From Microcaldota archaeon (GTDB lineage: Archaea > Micrarchaeota > Micrarchaeia > Micrarchaeales > CABMGC01): DNA of 48,154 nucleotides. Below the pieces are notes generated by a model. That model worked only from the letters and a program-made list of their open reading frames with translations, made no database searches and was not told the DNA's origin. The stretch's first letter is position 1. Each line of letters begins with the position of its first letter. The translations under genes and the position numbers were made by a program. Of the stretch, positions 29,736 through 39,359 are shown in pieces. The stretch is taken from assembly GCA_028867435.1 (NCBI GenBank), contig JAGWGI010000007.1, positions 1 through 48,154 on the forward strand, written 5' to 3'.

Positions 29736-31585
29736 TGTTAAGAACAGAACCTATGCAGAAGGTAAGGATGCTCTTTCTAGAAAACGAGAGGGACACTGTC
29801 GTGGAGTTTCTTCACGGGCAGGGGATCCTAGACTTCAGGAGGAGCAAGCTTGAGCTTGGCGACGTCCAGTCTTCATCGTTGCCGTCCATATCAGATGCGC
29901 TCATAAGGGTGAATGGCGCGCTAGGGATTCTTAAGGCCCAAGTGGTAAAGCAGATCCACCATGTGAAGACTGAGGAGCTTGTCAAGAAGGTAAGGAACTC
30001 ATCATACATAGACCAGATATTCAAGCTTGGCGACAGACAGAGGGAGATAAGCGAGGACGAATCAGGCCTTGCGTATGCTCAGAGGGTTTCAGGCTACTTT
30101 TCAGCCACCGGAATCGATTTTTCAAAGCTAAACTCTGATGTGCTCGCGTTCAAGGCGGTGCTTGCCGAGAACAAGGATGCGCAGAAAGTGGTCGAAGCAA
30201 TAAAGGCGGCAAAGCTTAACAGCAGCTGCGTAACGAACCTGGCAGACAAGAAAAAGACGCTGGTATTTATCGCCTACGACAAGGCAAAGAGCATTGAGGA
30301 TGCCCTAAGGCCGTTCCAGCTTGACGAGATCGACATAAAGTCGAAGTACCTCAAGGGGACTGTAGAGCAGATCCTTGAAAACGTGAGGAAGACGCGAGAG
30401 TCGCATATTTTTGAGGGCAAGAAGATCGAACATGAGCTTTTGGAGCTTGGCGCAAAGCACTACTCAGAGCTTGCCAGCTACAAGGAGATGCTAGAGATAG
30501 AGTCACAGAGAGCAGGTGCTGCTTCGAATTTCAAGAAGACAGAGAAGGTTTTCGTTGTTGAAGGCTGGCTTCCTGAAAAGAAATACGAGCAGTTTGTCGG
30601 CGAGCTCTTCAAATTCACAAAGAACAGGTGCTATGTTGAGAAGGTGGATGACAAGGAGCTGGCACCAACACTTGTCAACAGGCCGGGCTTTCTTAGGCCT
30701 TTTGACTATCTCATGGAGTTCTACTCTGTACCCAGAAGCGACGAGATTGACCCAACCTGGATATTCATAATCTCATTCCCTATATTCTATGGGCTGATGG
30801 TCAGCGATGCGGGATATGGAATACTCTCCCTACTCTTCTCCACCTGGATAACAAGGAAAACGAATCCCGAGGGGATAATGTACAACTCTGCCAAGGTCTG
30901 GCAGCTAAGTTCTATTTCGGCGATTTTCTTTGGGTTCCTCTCAAACCAGTACCTTGGATTTAGGCTAAACCAATACTTCACTACTTTCACAGGCTTTGAT
31001 TGGGTGAAGGACGCAACCACCATACTGCTGCTCACCATAGTTTTCGGGCTCGTGCAGGTCATACTTGGATTCATCTTCAGCTTCTACAACAACTGGGGCA
31101 AGGGCCATAAGAAGGCTGCGATAAGCAAGCTTACCTCTATACTAACGATACTGGTAGGGATAGTGGCGGTCTATGGATTCTTTACCGGCGCCAGCTACAT
31201 GATACCCTTTGGCATACTCATGTTGATACTGCTGATAATAACAGGAGCGCTAAGCGGGATTGAGGCAAGCGAGATAACCAACCTGATGACCCATCCTCTA
31301 AGCTATGCAAGGATTCTTGGATTCGGGCTTGCCAGCGTTATAATAGCAATGCTAATAGACAACGCATTCACTCCGAGCTTCCACTACGGTATATTGGGGT
31401 TCATAGGTTTCACGATAATCTTCATATTGCTTCACTTCGTTAACATGATACTCGGAATATTCGAAGGATTAATACAAGGCGTAAGGCTCAACTTCGTTGA
31501 GTTCTTCTCAAAGTTCTACTCTGGAGGGGGCATAAAGTTCAGGCCTTTCTCATACAAGAGGATTAATACTAAAGAAAATGAATAA
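29735..31585 (+). CDS. atpI: A-type ATP synthase subunit I (a)
   Basis: A 616-residue stator subunit carrying the ion half-channels. Residues ~1-320 form the cytosolic coiled-coil/globular part, with VFVVEGWLPEKKY closing it. About seven or eight membrane helices follow from residue ~345: PTWIFIISFPIFYGLMVSDAGYG, typical of the family, then further segments to ~595. The expected channel arginine/glutamate helix lies near the late segments (FVNMILGIFEGLIQGVRLNFVEFFSKFY), which is strongly conserved. The TAATG at its end couples it to subunit K. Confidence 0.92.
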   Translation: MLRTEPMQKVRMLFLENERDTVVEFLHGQGILDFRRSKLELGDVQSSSLPSISDALIRVNGALGILKAQVVKQIHHVKTEELVKKVRNSSYIDQIFKLGDRQREISEDESGLAYAQRVSGYFSATGIDFSKLNSDVLAFKAVLAENKDAQKVVEAIKAAKLNSSCVTNLADKKKTLVFIAYDKAKSIEDALRPFQLDEIDIKSKYLKGTVEQILENVRKTRESHIFEGKKIEHELLELGAKHYSELASYKEMLEIESQRAGAASNFKKTEKVFVVEGWLPEKKYEQFVGELFKFTKNRCYVEKVDDKELAPTLVNRPGFLRPFDYLMEFYSVPRSDEIDPTWIFIISFPIFYGLMVSDAGYGILSLLFSTWITRKTNPEGIMYNSAKVWQLSSISAIFFGFLSNQYLGFRLNQYFTTFTGFDWVKDATTILLLTIVFGLVQVILGFIFSFYNNWGKGHKKAAISKLTSILTILVGIVAVYGFFTGASYMIPFGILMLILLIITGALSGIEASEITNLMTHPLSYARILGFGLASVIIAMLIDNAFTPSFHYGILGFIGFTIIFILLHFVNMILGIFEGLIQGVRLNFVEFFSKFYSGGGIKFRPFSYKRINTKENE

Positions 31586-31833
31586 TGGTGAATTATGTGG
31601 CAGTAGATATAGGAGCTGCAGTAGCAGCAATTGGAGCGGGAATAGCAATCGCGGGAGGAGCAATCGGTACAGGAGTGGCACAATCGGCAATAGGTAGCGC
31701 CGGTCTGGGGCTCATAGCAGAGAAACCAGAGGAACTGGGAAGAGTGCTTTTGTTCCTGGTGCTTCCTGAGACGCTGCTCATCTTCGGATTCGTGATTGCG
31801 ATTCTGATAATGCTCTACGCCGGAATCGTATAA
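31585..31833 (+). CDS. atpK: A-type ATP synthase proteolipid subunit K (c)
   Basis: An 82-residue membrane-rotor protein with a single hairpin of two helices, the small form found in many archaea and F-type enzymes. The ion-binding carboxylate is Glu62 in VLPETLLIF in helix 2. A glutamine in helix 1 (Gln33) and Thr63 next to the glutamate are partly like Na+-binding sets in some rotors, but the set is incomplete, so proton or sodium coupling cannot be decided. Translation is coupled to subunit I by a one-base overlap. Confidence 0.93.
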   Translation: MVNYVAVDIGAAVAAIGAGIAIAGGAIGTGVAQSAIGSAGLGLIAEKPEELGRVLLFLVLPETLLIFGFVIAILIMLYAGIV

Positions 31834-31844
31834 GGGCGGAGCAA

Positions 31845-32501
31845 ATGTCACTCCATGAAATAAAGGAAAGGATCCTCAAGGAGGCGCAGCTAAGCGCAGA
31901 CTCCACCTCAGAGGAAGGCAAGAACGAGAGCTCTAGGATACTCTCGGAGGCACGGGAGAGGTCAAAGCGCATACGCGATGAAGCCGCAAAGGAGCTCGCA
32001 CTCAAAATCGAGCTGATGAGGCGAGAGCATGGTGCTGGAGTGGAGATAGAGCGCAACAACGCCATGCTCCTTGCCAGAGAGCAGGTGATAGATGCAAATT
32101 TGGGCAGTGTCAGGAGGGCAATCTCCACATCGATCATTAGGAAGGGCTACGACAAGGTGCTAAGGAAGGCGCTTGCTGCGGCGAAGGAGATCTCAAATGG
32201 CAACGACCTGTTCATAGTCGCAAACAAGTCGCTAAAGCCTGCCCTTGAGAAGATGGGGTACTCGGTGCAGCTCTCCAGCATTGAGGGAGTTGTGATCCAG
32301 AGCAGGAACGGCTCGATAAAGATGGATGCGAGCGTAGATACGCTGCTAAACAACAACATGGAGATGATAAAGAGCGCAATCGCAAGGGAGGTATTTGGCG
32401 GCAAGGTGCCAAAGCCCGCAAAGCAGGAACGTAAGAAGCCTAGGGCTGCAAAGCCGAAGAGGGCGAAGAAGGCCACGGGAAAGAAGAAGAGGGGTAAGTG
32501 A
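31845..32501 (+). CDS. atpE: A-type ATP synthase subunit E with basic tail
   Basis: Peripheral-stalk subunit that pairs with H and binds the top of the catalytic head. Residues ~1-90 are a charged helix (coiled coil) and ~95-185 the globular domain, where LNNNMEMIKSAIAREVFG fits the family end. About 30 further residues form a very Lys/Arg/Ala-rich tail (KPKRAKKATGKKKRGK at the extreme end) that most subunit E proteins do not have. The GGGCGGA ribosome site lies just before ATG 31845. The stop overlaps the start region of subunit C. Confidence 0.88.
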   Translation: MSLHEIKERILKEAQLSADSTSEEGKNESSRILSEARERSKRIRDEAAKELALKIELMRREHGAGVEIERNNAMLLAREQVIDANLGSVRRAISTSIIRKGYDKVLRKALAAAKEISNGNDLFIVANKSLKPALEKMGYSVQLSSIEGVVIQSRNGSIKMDASVDTLLNNNMEMIKSAIAREVFGGKVPKPAKQERKKPRAAKPKRAKKATGKKKRGK

Positions 32502-33577
32502 ACATGCCAGTAGCTGGTTACGAAGCGGCGAGCATATACGGATACTCAACTGCCAGGGTGAAGGCGATGGAATCGAGACTGATTAGCAAGACTACAATGC
32601 AAAGCATAGTGAACTCTAAGGACGTTGCCGCAATGCTTGCGATACTCTTCCAAACCGATTACAAAAAGAACCTTGAGGATTTTGGGGGAGTGAACCTTAG
32701 ATCCGATCTGATAGACTTCGCCCTCTCAAAGAACCTGGCTGCCAATGTGCACAAGCTGATAACTATAACCCCGATAACCCAGAAGGGGATGATACGCTCG
32801 ATAGTAGGCAAATGGGACCTCTACAATGTGAAGCTTGCGATCGACGCAAAGGAGAGAGGAAGGGGCTTTGCGGACATCTCAAGATACGTGATAGACCACG
32901 GGATCTACAACGCGCAGGAGCTGCGGGAGGTCATGAGCGAACCGAATGTCGAAAGCATGCTGCAGAGGATGATGATCAACTCGCCATACAAGGCGATGCT
33001 AGCTACTGTGCTTGAGGACTACAGGAAGGAGAAGAGCGCGACAAGGGCCGGGGCGCTCATAGACAAGCTCTACTACAAGCAGCTTGGATCGATAATAACA
33101 AAGCTCCTCGACCTGCACTACGAGTCTGCGCTGATAATAAAGTCGGACATAGATATGCGAAACCTGCTGATGCTTATCAGGGCCAAGAAGTACTCCATGA
33201 AGTTCGAGGACCTAAGGGAGATACTCATAGAGAACGGCTCGCTCAAGGCAAACCAGCTCCGCGAGATATACGAGGGCGCCAAGGACATGGAGTCGCTTGT
33301 TAAGGAGATAAAGGTTTTTGACCTCGCCGCAGCACTTGAAAGCTACAAGAGCGGGAAGGGCAAGGAGATGCTATTATTTGAGATAGCAATGCGCAATGCC
33401 ATATTTAGCAAGGCGATGAGCCTGCTAAAGCACAGCGTGCTCTCCTTTGGAACGATGGTGGCTTATGCGTATATGAAGGAGATAGAGGTCTTCACTCTCA
33501 GGATTGCAATAAAGGGGAAGGCCTACGAGCTGGGACAGGACGAGATTTCAAAGATGATAGTATGGAAGGCAGAGTAG
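32498..33577 (+). CDS. atpC: A-type ATP synthase subunit C
   Basis: A 359-residue helical central-stalk cap that connects the c-ring to subunits D and F. Family-like features are the N-terminal YGYSTARVKAMES, repeated three-helix units across the protein and the C-terminal EIEVFTLRIAIKGKAYELG, which is typical. Two starts are possible: GTG 32498, overlapping the subunit E stop by four bases, or ATG 32504. The overlap with subunit F at the other end is 16 bases. Confidence 0.92.
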   Translation: MNMPVAGYEAASIYGYSTARVKAMESRLISKTTMQSIVNSKDVAAMLAILFQTDYKKNLEDFGGVNLRSDLIDFALSKNLAANVHKLITITPITQKGMIRSIVGKWDLYNVKLAIDAKERGRGFADISRYVIDHGIYNAQELREVMSEPNVESMLQRMMINSPYKAMLATVLEDYRKEKSATRAGALIDKLYYKQLGSIITKLLDLHYESALIIKSDIDMRNLLMLIRAKKYSMKFEDLREILIENGSLKANQLREIYEGAKDMESLVKEIKVFDLAAALESYKSGKGKEMLLFEIAMRNAIFSKAMSLLKHSVLSFGTMVAYAYMKEIEVFTLRIAIKGKAYELGQDEISKMIVWKAE

Positions 33578-33918
33578 CAAACAACGAGTACAAGATAGCT
33601 GTAGTCGGCAGCCCGCTGCTTGCCACAGGCTCAAAGCTTGCTGGCATACCAGATGCCTTCACCGTCTCAGAGCCAGAGGAGATAGAGGGAACTATGAGAA
33701 CCTTGATGCAAAAGGAGGAGATAGGGATAATTGTAATAACCGAGAGGAGCATGAGGAAGATAAGGGACAGGAAGCTGATTCATGCAATAGACACGAGCCT
33801 GCGGCCGCTCATAATAGACGTGCCAGACTACAACGAGCCGGAGAAGGAGGCTGATGCGCTAAGGAGGCTGATACTAAGGGCGATAGGGATTGATATTAAC
33901 AAGATGTCAAAGAGATGA
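33562..33918 (+). CDS. atpF: A-type ATP synthase subunit F
   Basis: A 118-residue central-stalk subunit. It has the CheY-like alpha/beta fold of the family: YKIAVVGSPLLATGSKLAG, then EIGIIVITERSMRKI and PLIIDVPD. Together with subunit D it forms the rotor shaft. The 16-base overlap with the subunit C gene means it is read through coupled initiation. The TTG start of subunit A is nine bases after its stop. Confidence 0.9.
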   Translation: MEGRVANNEYKIAVVGSPLLATGSKLAGIPDAFTVSEPEEIEGTMRTLMQKEEIGIIVITERSMRKIRDRKLIHAIDTSLRPLIIDVPDYNEPEKEADALRRLILRAIGIDINKMSKR

Positions 33919-33927
33919 AGTGATTTT

Positions 33928-35691
33928 TTGGGAACAATAGAGAAAATTGCAGGGCCGCTGGTTGTGGCAAAGCAGATGCTCGGAAGCAACATGTATGATG
34001 TAGTGAGGGTAGGGGATGCCAAGCTGATAGGGGAGGTAATACAGCTCAGAAAGGACAAGGCCATAATACAGGTATATGAGGACACTACCGGGCTCAGGCC
34101 TGGCGAAACGGTAACAACTACAGGGCTGCCGCTTTCCGTGGAGCTTGCCCCTGGAATACTTGGCAAGATATACGATGGTGTTCAAAGGCCGCTTGACTCA
34201 ATCGAAAAGAAATCAGGCAGTTTCATAGGCAAGGGAATAGAGGTCAGCCCGCTTGACAAGAAGAAGAAATGGAAGTTCACATCCACTGCCAAGAAGGGCG
34301 TTCATATTAGCGAGGGCTCGATAATCGGCCATGTGCAGGAAACCGAGCTGATAAAGCACTACATAATGGTGCCAAAGGGAGTGGAGGGAACCCTTGAGAG
34401 AATAAAAGAGGGCAGCTTCACAATAGAAGAGGAGATCGCAGTAGTTAGGGGCAAGAGCAAATCCCACAGCCTGAATATGATCCAAAGGAGAGCAGTTAGG
34501 ATCCCGCAGGGGTTCAAAAGCAAGTTCAGATCCGCTGAGCCGCTGGTCACAGGGCAGAGGGTTGTCGACACCTTCTTCCCAGTTGCAAAGGGCGGGACCG
34601 CAGCAGTGCCTGGACCTTTTGGGAGTGGAAAGACAGTGATCCAACACCAGCTCGCAAAATATTCTGACGCTGATATAGTGGTGTATGTGGGCTGCGGCGA
34701 GAGGGGGAACGAGATGACAGAGGTTCTGGTAGAATTCCCGCACCTGCTTGACCCAAAAACCAACAAGCCGCTAATCGAGAGGACAGTGCTAATAGCCAAC
34801 ACTAGCAACATGCCTGTGGCTGCAAGGGAGGCTAGCATCTATACTGGTATAACACTGGCGGAATACTTCAGGGACATGGGATACAACATAGCGCTCATGG
34901 CAGACTCAACGTCAAGGTGGGCAGAGGCCATGAGGGAGATGTCTGCAAGGCTTGAGGAGATGCCTGGGGAAGAGGCGTATCCAGCGTATTTGCCAAAGAG
35001 GCTAGCAGAGTTCTATGAGAGGGCAGGGAAAGTGGAGAGCAGGAACGGGAAAGTAGGCTCGATAACGGTTATAGGCGCTGTGTCGCCGGCCGGAGGGGAC
35101 ACCTCGGAGCCGGTATCGCAGGGAACGCTCAGGGTAACCAAGGTGTTCTGGGCTCTTGATGCATCGCTTGCCAGCTCAAGGCACTTCCCGTCCATCAACT
35201 GGCTAAACAGCTACTCGCTTTATTTAGGCTCGTTTCACGAATGGTATGTGAAGAATGTCGGGGAGATGTTCCCAGAAAACAGGCAGAACGCAATGAAGCT
35301 GCTCCAGCATGAGGCTGAACTAAAAGACATAGTGCAGCTCGTGGGAGCAGATGCGCTTCCTGATACCGAGAGGGTGGTGCTCGAAGTTGGAAGGATGATA
35401 AGGGAGGATTTCCTCAGGCAGAGCGCGTTCGACCAGATAGATGCATACACAAGCCTTGAAAAGCAAAAACTCATGCTAGACAACATACTCTACTTTGGAA
35501 AGAGAGCGGACGAGGCTGCAAAGCGAGGCGTGCCTGCAGACAAGATCACAAGCATGAAGGTGCGAGGCGAGATCTCTAGGATGAAAGAGTGGATCGAGAA
35601 GGATGCAGAGGCATCGGCAAAGAAAGTAAGGGCAGGAATAGATGCGGAGTTCGACGCGCTGGTTAGGGAGGAGGCAGTTGCAGCGAAATAG
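33928..35691 (+). CDS. atpA: A-type ATP synthase catalytic subunit A
   Basis: The 587-residue catalytic subunit. The Walker A loop GPFGSGKT lies at residues 229-236, in the S/GSGKT form with Phe (non-VFGKT), as is characteristic of archaeal A subunits. The non-homologous insert (~115-185), the arginine/Glu sites ([23 protein letters not shown]) and the C-terminal helical domain are all present. The TTG start at 33928 follows a GTGAT ribosome site at 33920-33924. No intein is present, though inteins are frequent in this gene in other archaea. Confidence 0.96.
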   Translation: MGTIEKIAGPLVVAKQMLGSNMYDVVRVGDAKLIGEVIQLRKDKAIIQVYEDTTGLRPGETVTTTGLPLSVELAPGILGKIYDGVQRPLDSIEKKSGSFIGKGIEVSPLDKKKKWKFTSTAKKGVHISEGSIIGHVQETELIKHYIMVPKGVEGTLERIKEGSFTIEEEIAVVRGKSKSHSLNMIQRRAVRIPQGFKSKFRSAEPLVTGQRVVDTFFPVAKGGTAAVPGPFGSGKTVIQHQLAKYSDADIVVYVGCGERGNEMTEVLVEFPHLLDPKTNKPLIERTVLIANTSNMPVAAREASIYTGITLAEYFRDMGYNIALMADSTSRWAEAMREMSARLEEMPGEEAYPAYLPKRLAEFYERAGKVESRNGKVGSITVIGAVSPAGGDTSEPVSQGTLRVTKVFWALDASLASSRHFPSINWLNSYSLYLGSFHEWYVKNVGEMFPENRQNAMKLLQHEAELKDIVQLVGADALPDTERVVLEVGRMIREDFLRQSAFDQIDAYTSLEKQKLMLDNILYFGKRADEAAKRGVPADKITSMKVRGEISRMKEWIEKDAEASAKKVRAGIDAEFDALVREEAVAAK

Positions 35692-35699
35692 GTGATGGC

Positions 35700-37079
35700 A
35701 TGAACTTAGAAATAGAATACAAAACAATAGAAAGCGTTGCAGGCCCTCTGGTAGTTGTAAAGCAGGTAAGGAACGCATCGTACAACGAGATTGTAAGGAT
35801 AAATATGACAAACGGTGAGTCGAGGCTCGGGCAGGTGCTTGAGACTGGGGAGGGCTACGCAGTTGTGCAGGTGTTCGGACCTACAAACGGCATCAACATA
35901 GACAAGACCTCGGTGACCTTCCTTGGGGACACCTTCAGGTTCGGGGTATCTGAGCAGATGTTCGGAAGGGTGTTCAACGGCCAGGGAAAGCCAATTGACG
36001 TCAAGGCCGATGTCGCATACGAGGAGAAGTTCGATGTCAACGGCGAACCGATAAACCCGGTATCCAGAACCCTGCCCAGCGACTTCATAGAAACAGGGGT
36101 GTCAGCAATAGACGGCCTGATAACCCTTGTCAGGGGGCAGAAGCTTCCGATATTTTCCGGTTCCGGATTGCCCCACAACGAGCTTGCCGCGCAGGTGGCA
36201 AAGCAAGCAAGGGTCAAGGGAAGCAGCGAGCATTTCGCAGTGGTGTTTGCAGGGATTGGCATAACATACGACGATGCCACGTTCTTCATCAACGAGTTCA
36301 AGAAGACCGGGTCGCTTAGCAGGACTGTGGCGTTCATCAATTTGGCAGACGACCCAAGCATAGAGAGGATACTTACGCCAAGGATAGCACTCACGACCGC
36401 CGAGTTCCTTGCGTACAGAAAGGGCTACCATGTGCTTGTCATACTAAATGATATGACCAACTACGCAGAAGCGCTTAGGGAGCTGGCAAGCGCAAGGGAG
36501 GAGGTGCCGGGGAGGAGGGGATATCCCGGTTATATGTACACTGACCTTGCCTCGATATACGAGCGCGCAGGCATAATAAGGAACGGAAAAGGGAGCATAA
36601 CGCAGCTTGACGTGGTGACCATGCCAGGAGACGATGTGACGCATCCGATACCTGACCTTACCGGGTACATAACCGAGGGCCAGATATTTTTGAGCAGGGA
36701 TCTTGCCAACAGAGGGATCTACCCTGCGATAAACCCTCTCGGCTCGCTCTCAAGGCTAATGAACAACGGAATAGGGGCAGGGAAGACAAGGGAGGATCAC
36801 CGGGGCGTGGCAGACCAGCTCTACGGTGCTTACGCAAAGGCGCAGGATGCAAAGAACCTGAGCTCGGTAGTCGGGGCCGAGGCCCTGAGCGAGGCTGACA
36901 AGACCTACCTCAAGTTCGGCGAGGACTTCGAGAAGAGGTTCATCGGCCAGGGAAGGGACGAGAACAGGAGTGTTGAGGATACACTAAACATCGGATGGGA
37001 CCTGCTCTCATACCTAAAGGAGGAGGACCTCAACAGGATAAAGAAGGAGTACATAGCAAGGTATTACAAGAAGCAGTGA
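35700..37079 (+). CDS. atpB: A-type ATP synthase regulatory subunit B
   Basis: A 459-residue non-catalytic nucleotide-binding subunit. The P-loop is replaced by a degenerate GSGLPHNEL, as expected for subunit B, and [33 protein letters not shown] and [15 protein letters not shown] are typical. It contributes the arginine finger to the catalytic sites of A. ATG at 35700 lies just after the subunit A stop (35689-35691). Subunit D begins four bases after its stop. Confidence 0.95.
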   Translation: MNLEIEYKTIESVAGPLVVVKQVRNASYNEIVRINMTNGESRLGQVLETGEGYAVVQVFGPTNGINIDKTSVTFLGDTFRFGVSEQMFGRVFNGQGKPIDVKADVAYEEKFDVNGEPINPVSRTLPSDFIETGVSAIDGLITLVRGQKLPIFSGSGLPHNELAAQVAKQARVKGSSEHFAVVFAGIGITYDDATFFINEFKKTGSLSRTVAFINLADDPSIERILTPRIALTTAEFLAYRKGYHVLVILNDMTNYAEALRELASAREEVPGRRGYPGYMYTDLASIYERAGIIRNGKGSITQLDVVTMPGDDVTHPIPDLTGYITEGQIFLSRDLANRGIYPAINPLGSLSRLMNNGIGAGKTREDHRGVADQLYGAYAKAQDAKNLSSVVGAEALSEADKTYLKFGEDFEKRFIGQGRDENRSVEDTLNIGWDLLSYLKEEDLNRIKKEYIARYYKKQ

Positions 37080-37083
37080 GCAC

Positions 37084-37716
37084 TTGAAAAGACTAAACCC
37101 GACAAGAATGAACCTTCTCATCACAAAGAGGATGAAGGGCATGGCAAAGAAGGGCCACGACATACTCGAGAGGAAGAAAGAGGTTCTTGTCATTGAGTTC
37201 ATGAAGCTGCTCCAGCAGTCCAAAAACGACAGGTCGTACCTCTACCAGCTCATACAAAAGGCGTATAAGAGCGTTGCGATAGCCTCAACTTATGTTGGCG
37301 ACTTCGAGCTCGAGAAGGTTGCAGCGCACGTGAGCAAGAGTGCCCCGGTGAGGATAACCTTAAAGAACATCATGGGGGTTAGGGTGCCTGAGATAAGCAG
37401 GTCAGAGGGCAGCATAGGGCTTCTTAATAGGGGTTATAGCATAATCACTACGAGCACCGCAGTGGATGATGTGAGCGATTCTTTCCAGGAAGTTGAGAAC
37501 GCGATAATAGACATAGCCAAGAGAGAGCAGGGGCTTAAGAGAATAGTGATCGAGATAGACAAGACCAAGAGGAGAGTCAATGCTCTTGAGTACGTGATAA
37601 TGCCAGGGCTTGATGCCCAGCGCAAATACATTGCGATGAGGCTCGAGGAGGTGGATAGGGACATGTTCTCGGCGCTAAAGCACGTAAAGAAAAGGCTTGC
37701 AAAGGTGGAGCAATGA
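37084..37716 (+). CDS. atpD: A-type ATP synthase subunit D
   Basis: Rotor-shaft subunit of 210 residues, a long antiparallel coiled coil (residues ~10-85 and ~125-205). NPTRMNLLITKRM at the N-terminus and RRVNALEYVIMPGL near residue 160 are the family signatures. The start is TTG at 37084; other ATGs lie after the conserved N-terminal motif and would truncate it. The stop overlaps the ATG of the Dph6-type gene by four bases, so that gene was recruited into the operon. Confidence 0.93.
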   Translation: MKRLNPTRMNLLITKRMKGMAKKGHDILERKKEVLVIEFMKLLQQSKNDRSYLYQLIQKAYKSVAIASTYVGDFELEKVAAHVSKSAPVRITLKNIMGVRVPEISRSEGSIGLLNRGYSIITTSTAVDDVSDSFQEVENAIIDIAKREQGLKRIVIEIDKTKRRVNALEYVIMPGLDAQRKYIAMRLEEVDRDMFSALKHVKKRLAKVEQ

Positions 37717-38393
37717 ACAGCGCCTGCCTCTTCAGCGGGGGCAAGGATTCCGCGCTCGCGCTGCACAGGGCAATTGAACAGGGAATAAAAATCGATCTGC
37801 TTCTTACCATGAAGTCAAAGAACCAGTTCAGCTACATGTTCCATTACCCGAACATAGAAACCACAAGGCTGCAGGCAGAGGCTCTGGGGATAAAACAGGT
37901 TTTCGTTGAGACCAAGGGAATCAAGGAGGAGGAGTTAGCCGACCTTGAAAGGGCTCTATTAGAGAACAATGTGAAGGTGCTTGTGACTGGTGCGGTTGCA
38001 AGCACGTACCAGAAGGACAGGATTGAGGCAATAGGAAAAAAGTTAGGCATAGATGTAATATCACCCTTGTGGCACATTGAACCTGTAAAGGAACTCAAGG
38101 AGCTCACAGAGAATTTTGAGGTAATAATTACGCAGGTTAGCGCAGAAGGGCTTGATGAAACTTTTCTTGGGAAGAGGATCGACAGTGAGATGATTGAAAG
38201 GCTCAAGGCGGTGAGCAAGAAGCACGGAATTAACATGCTTTTCGAGGGAGGGGAGGCCGAGACATTCGTGCTTGACGCCCCGTTGTTTAAAAAGAGGATA
38301 GTTATAGATCAAGCAAAAATGGTGCGTGAAGGACAGATAGGCAGGTATCTGATTAACAGGGCGCATCCTGAAGAGAAAAACAGAGATAGATGA
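37713..38393 (+). CDS. dph6: diphthine--ammonia ligase-like protein (Dph6)
   Basis: A 226-residue PP-loop ATPase that converts diphthine to diphthamide on EF-2 in archaea and eukaryotes. The PP-loop is LFSGGKDSALA at the N-terminus; VLVTGAVASTYQKDRIE and LFEGGEAETFVLDAP are the family signatures. Length and domain plan fit the single-domain archaeal version. It overlaps subunit D of the ATP synthase by four bases (ATGA) and is followed six bases later by a broken epimerase gene. Confidence 0.88.
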   Translation: MNSACLFSGGKDSALALHRAIEQGIKIDLLLTMKSKNQFSYMFHYPNIETTRLQAEALGIKQVFVETKGIKEEELADLERALLENNVKVLVTGAVASTYQKDRIEAIGKKLGIDVISPLWHIEPVKELKELTENFEVIITQVSAEGLDETFLGKRIDSEMIERLKAVSKKHGINMLFEGGEAETFVLDAPLFKKRIVIDQAKMVREGQIGRYLINRAHPEEKNRDR

Positions 38394-38399
38394 TTTGGC

Positions 38400-38555
38400 A
38401 TGAAAATACTTGTAACCGGCGCTAATGGCTATCTGGGCGGTAGATTATACCAAGATCTTAGGGAAGACTTTGAAACGTATGGCACTTACAATAGGGAAAA
38501 GCTGTTTCCAGAATTGGTAAAAATGGATATGGCACCCCCTTTTCCCTTTTCATGA
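38400..38555 (+). pseudogene. truncated NAD-dependent epimerase/reductase
   Basis: The frame starts at ATG 38400 with a perfect Rossmann glycine motif, KILVTGANGYLGGRLYQDL, as in dTDP-4-dehydrorhamnose reductases and extended SDR epimerases. Family-like sequence continues to about residue 44 (near 38533) and the frame then closes at TGA 38553-38555, giving 51 residues instead of the usual 280-320. It lies six bases after dph6, so it was probably once the next gene in the operon. A junction near 38530-38540 separates it from A/T-rich sequence, the sign of a deletion or insertion. The remnant is non-functional as an enzyme. Confidence 0.75.
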
Positions 38556-38724
38556 GCTTGATTATTTCGTTTCCGTCACTTAGTATTATCTTCTTGGCTT
38601 TCTCAAACTCCATCTTATCCTTGTTTATCACAGCCCTTTGCACTGTTCCGTATATTACAGCTATGTTTAGCTTCCCCATTATATCAAACAACCTCTTTCT
38701 TAGCCATTTAAATTCTTTACTCAT
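38458..38724 (-). CDS. short orphan frame abutting the epimerase remnant
   Basis: An 88-residue frame. The first ~65 residues look natural (MSKEFKWLRKRLFDIMGKLN..., Lys- and Ile-rich), but the last ~22 are read antisense through the epimerase remnant and cannot be ancestral. It may therefore be the 5' part of another gene cut at the same junction near 38530-38540. No family is recognised. Treat as a probable gene fragment. Confidence 0.4.
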   Translation of the reverse strand: MSKEFKWLRKRLFDIMGKLNIAVIYGTVQRAVINKDKMEFEKAKKIILSDGNEIIKLMKREKGVPYPFLPILETAFPYCKCHTFQSLP

Positions 38725-38783
38725 AAGGCGTTTTGATGGTTTTCTTTGAAGGAGAGTCTGGCAAAAATCTGTAAAAATCAGAA

Positions 38784-38793
38784 GATTTAATAA
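38784..38793 (+). promoter_or_regulatory. TATA-like promoter of hicB
   Basis: GATTTAATAA lies about 25 bases before the hicB ATG at 38816, consistent with leaderless transcription. Just upstream, AAAAATC occurs twice (38763-38780), which could be part of an autoregulatory site. Confidence 0.4.
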
Positions 38794-38815
38794 GGACTTT
38801 GTGGTAAATTACATT

Positions 38816-39088
38816 ATGGATGATATTAAAATTTGGAGGGAGGAAGGATGGTATATTGTAAACATACCGGCTTTGGGGATCGTAGATCAGGCAAGGACGC
38901 TCAAGGAGCTTAAGAAGGAGTTAAAGGAGGCGATAGAGCTCTCAATTGAAAGCATTATAATAGACGAATTGAAGATAACTGGAAAGAAGGTAAGCGGATT
39001 GCGTGAACTTTTGACTAGTGCAGTTCTCAATAGGGTAGATACGTCGATTTCTAGAAAACAAGGAAAGATTATAGAGGCAAGCGCTTAG
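38816..39088 (+). CDS. hicB: HicB-like antitoxin
   Basis: A 90-residue protein with the degenerated RNase-H-like fold of HicB: WREEGWYIVNIPALGIVDQARTLKELKKELKEAI, in which the strand-strand-helix pattern and the central LKEL helix are characteristic. The tail (~65-90) is short and lacks an obvious helix-turn-helix, though it contains a basic patch. ATG 38816 is chosen over the GTG at 38801 from promoter spacing. The stop overlaps the start of HicA by one base (TAGTG), as in paired toxin-antitoxin genes. Confidence 0.75.
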   Translation: MDDIKIWREEGWYIVNIPALGIVDQARTLKELKKELKEAIELSIESIIIDELKITGKKVSGLRELLTSAVLNRVDTSISRKQGKIIEASA

Positions 39089-39321
39089 TGGCTGACTTTA
39101 TGCCAGGGCTGGTTATAAAGGATGTTGAACTCCTCAGGATCCTTACAAAAAAGTTTGGCTTTTTGGTATTAAGACAGAAGGGTAGCCATGTAAGGCTCTC
39201 CAATGGCGTACGAAGGGTAACAATACCGATCCATAACAGGGAGCTAAAACAGGGCACGTTAAATTCAATACTAGTTCAGGTAGGTCTTACTAGAGAGGAC
39301 ATACTAAAAGCCGGTAGATAG
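39088..39321 (+). CDS. hicA: HicA-like toxin
   Basis: A 77-residue mRNA interferase of the HicA family with a double-stranded-RNA-binding-like fold. The key segment is RQKGSHVRLSNGVRRVTIPIHN followed by ELKQGTLNSILVQVGL; the His in GSH is the catalytic residue in studied HicA toxins. The GTG at 39088 overlaps hicB and ATG 39100 is an alternative start. Antitoxin-first order differs from the toxin-first order usual for HicAB. It sits in the disturbed island between dph6 and the aminotransferase. Confidence 0.78.
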   Translation: MADFMPGLVIKDVELLRILTKKFGFLVLRQKGSHVRLSNGVRRVTIPIHNRELKQGTLNSILVQVGLTREDILKAGR

Positions 39322-39359
39322 GGATAAATAACTTTGATCGATTTTACTAGTGTGTTATT

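Noticed and set aside
31585-31833. Sodium-specific ATP synthase from Gln33 and Glu62-Thr63 in subunit K
   Set aside because: The ligand set and spacing do not match a known sodium site well enough.
33928-35691. Intein in ATP synthase subunit A
   Set aside because: The protein is normal length and runs through the P-loop without interruption.
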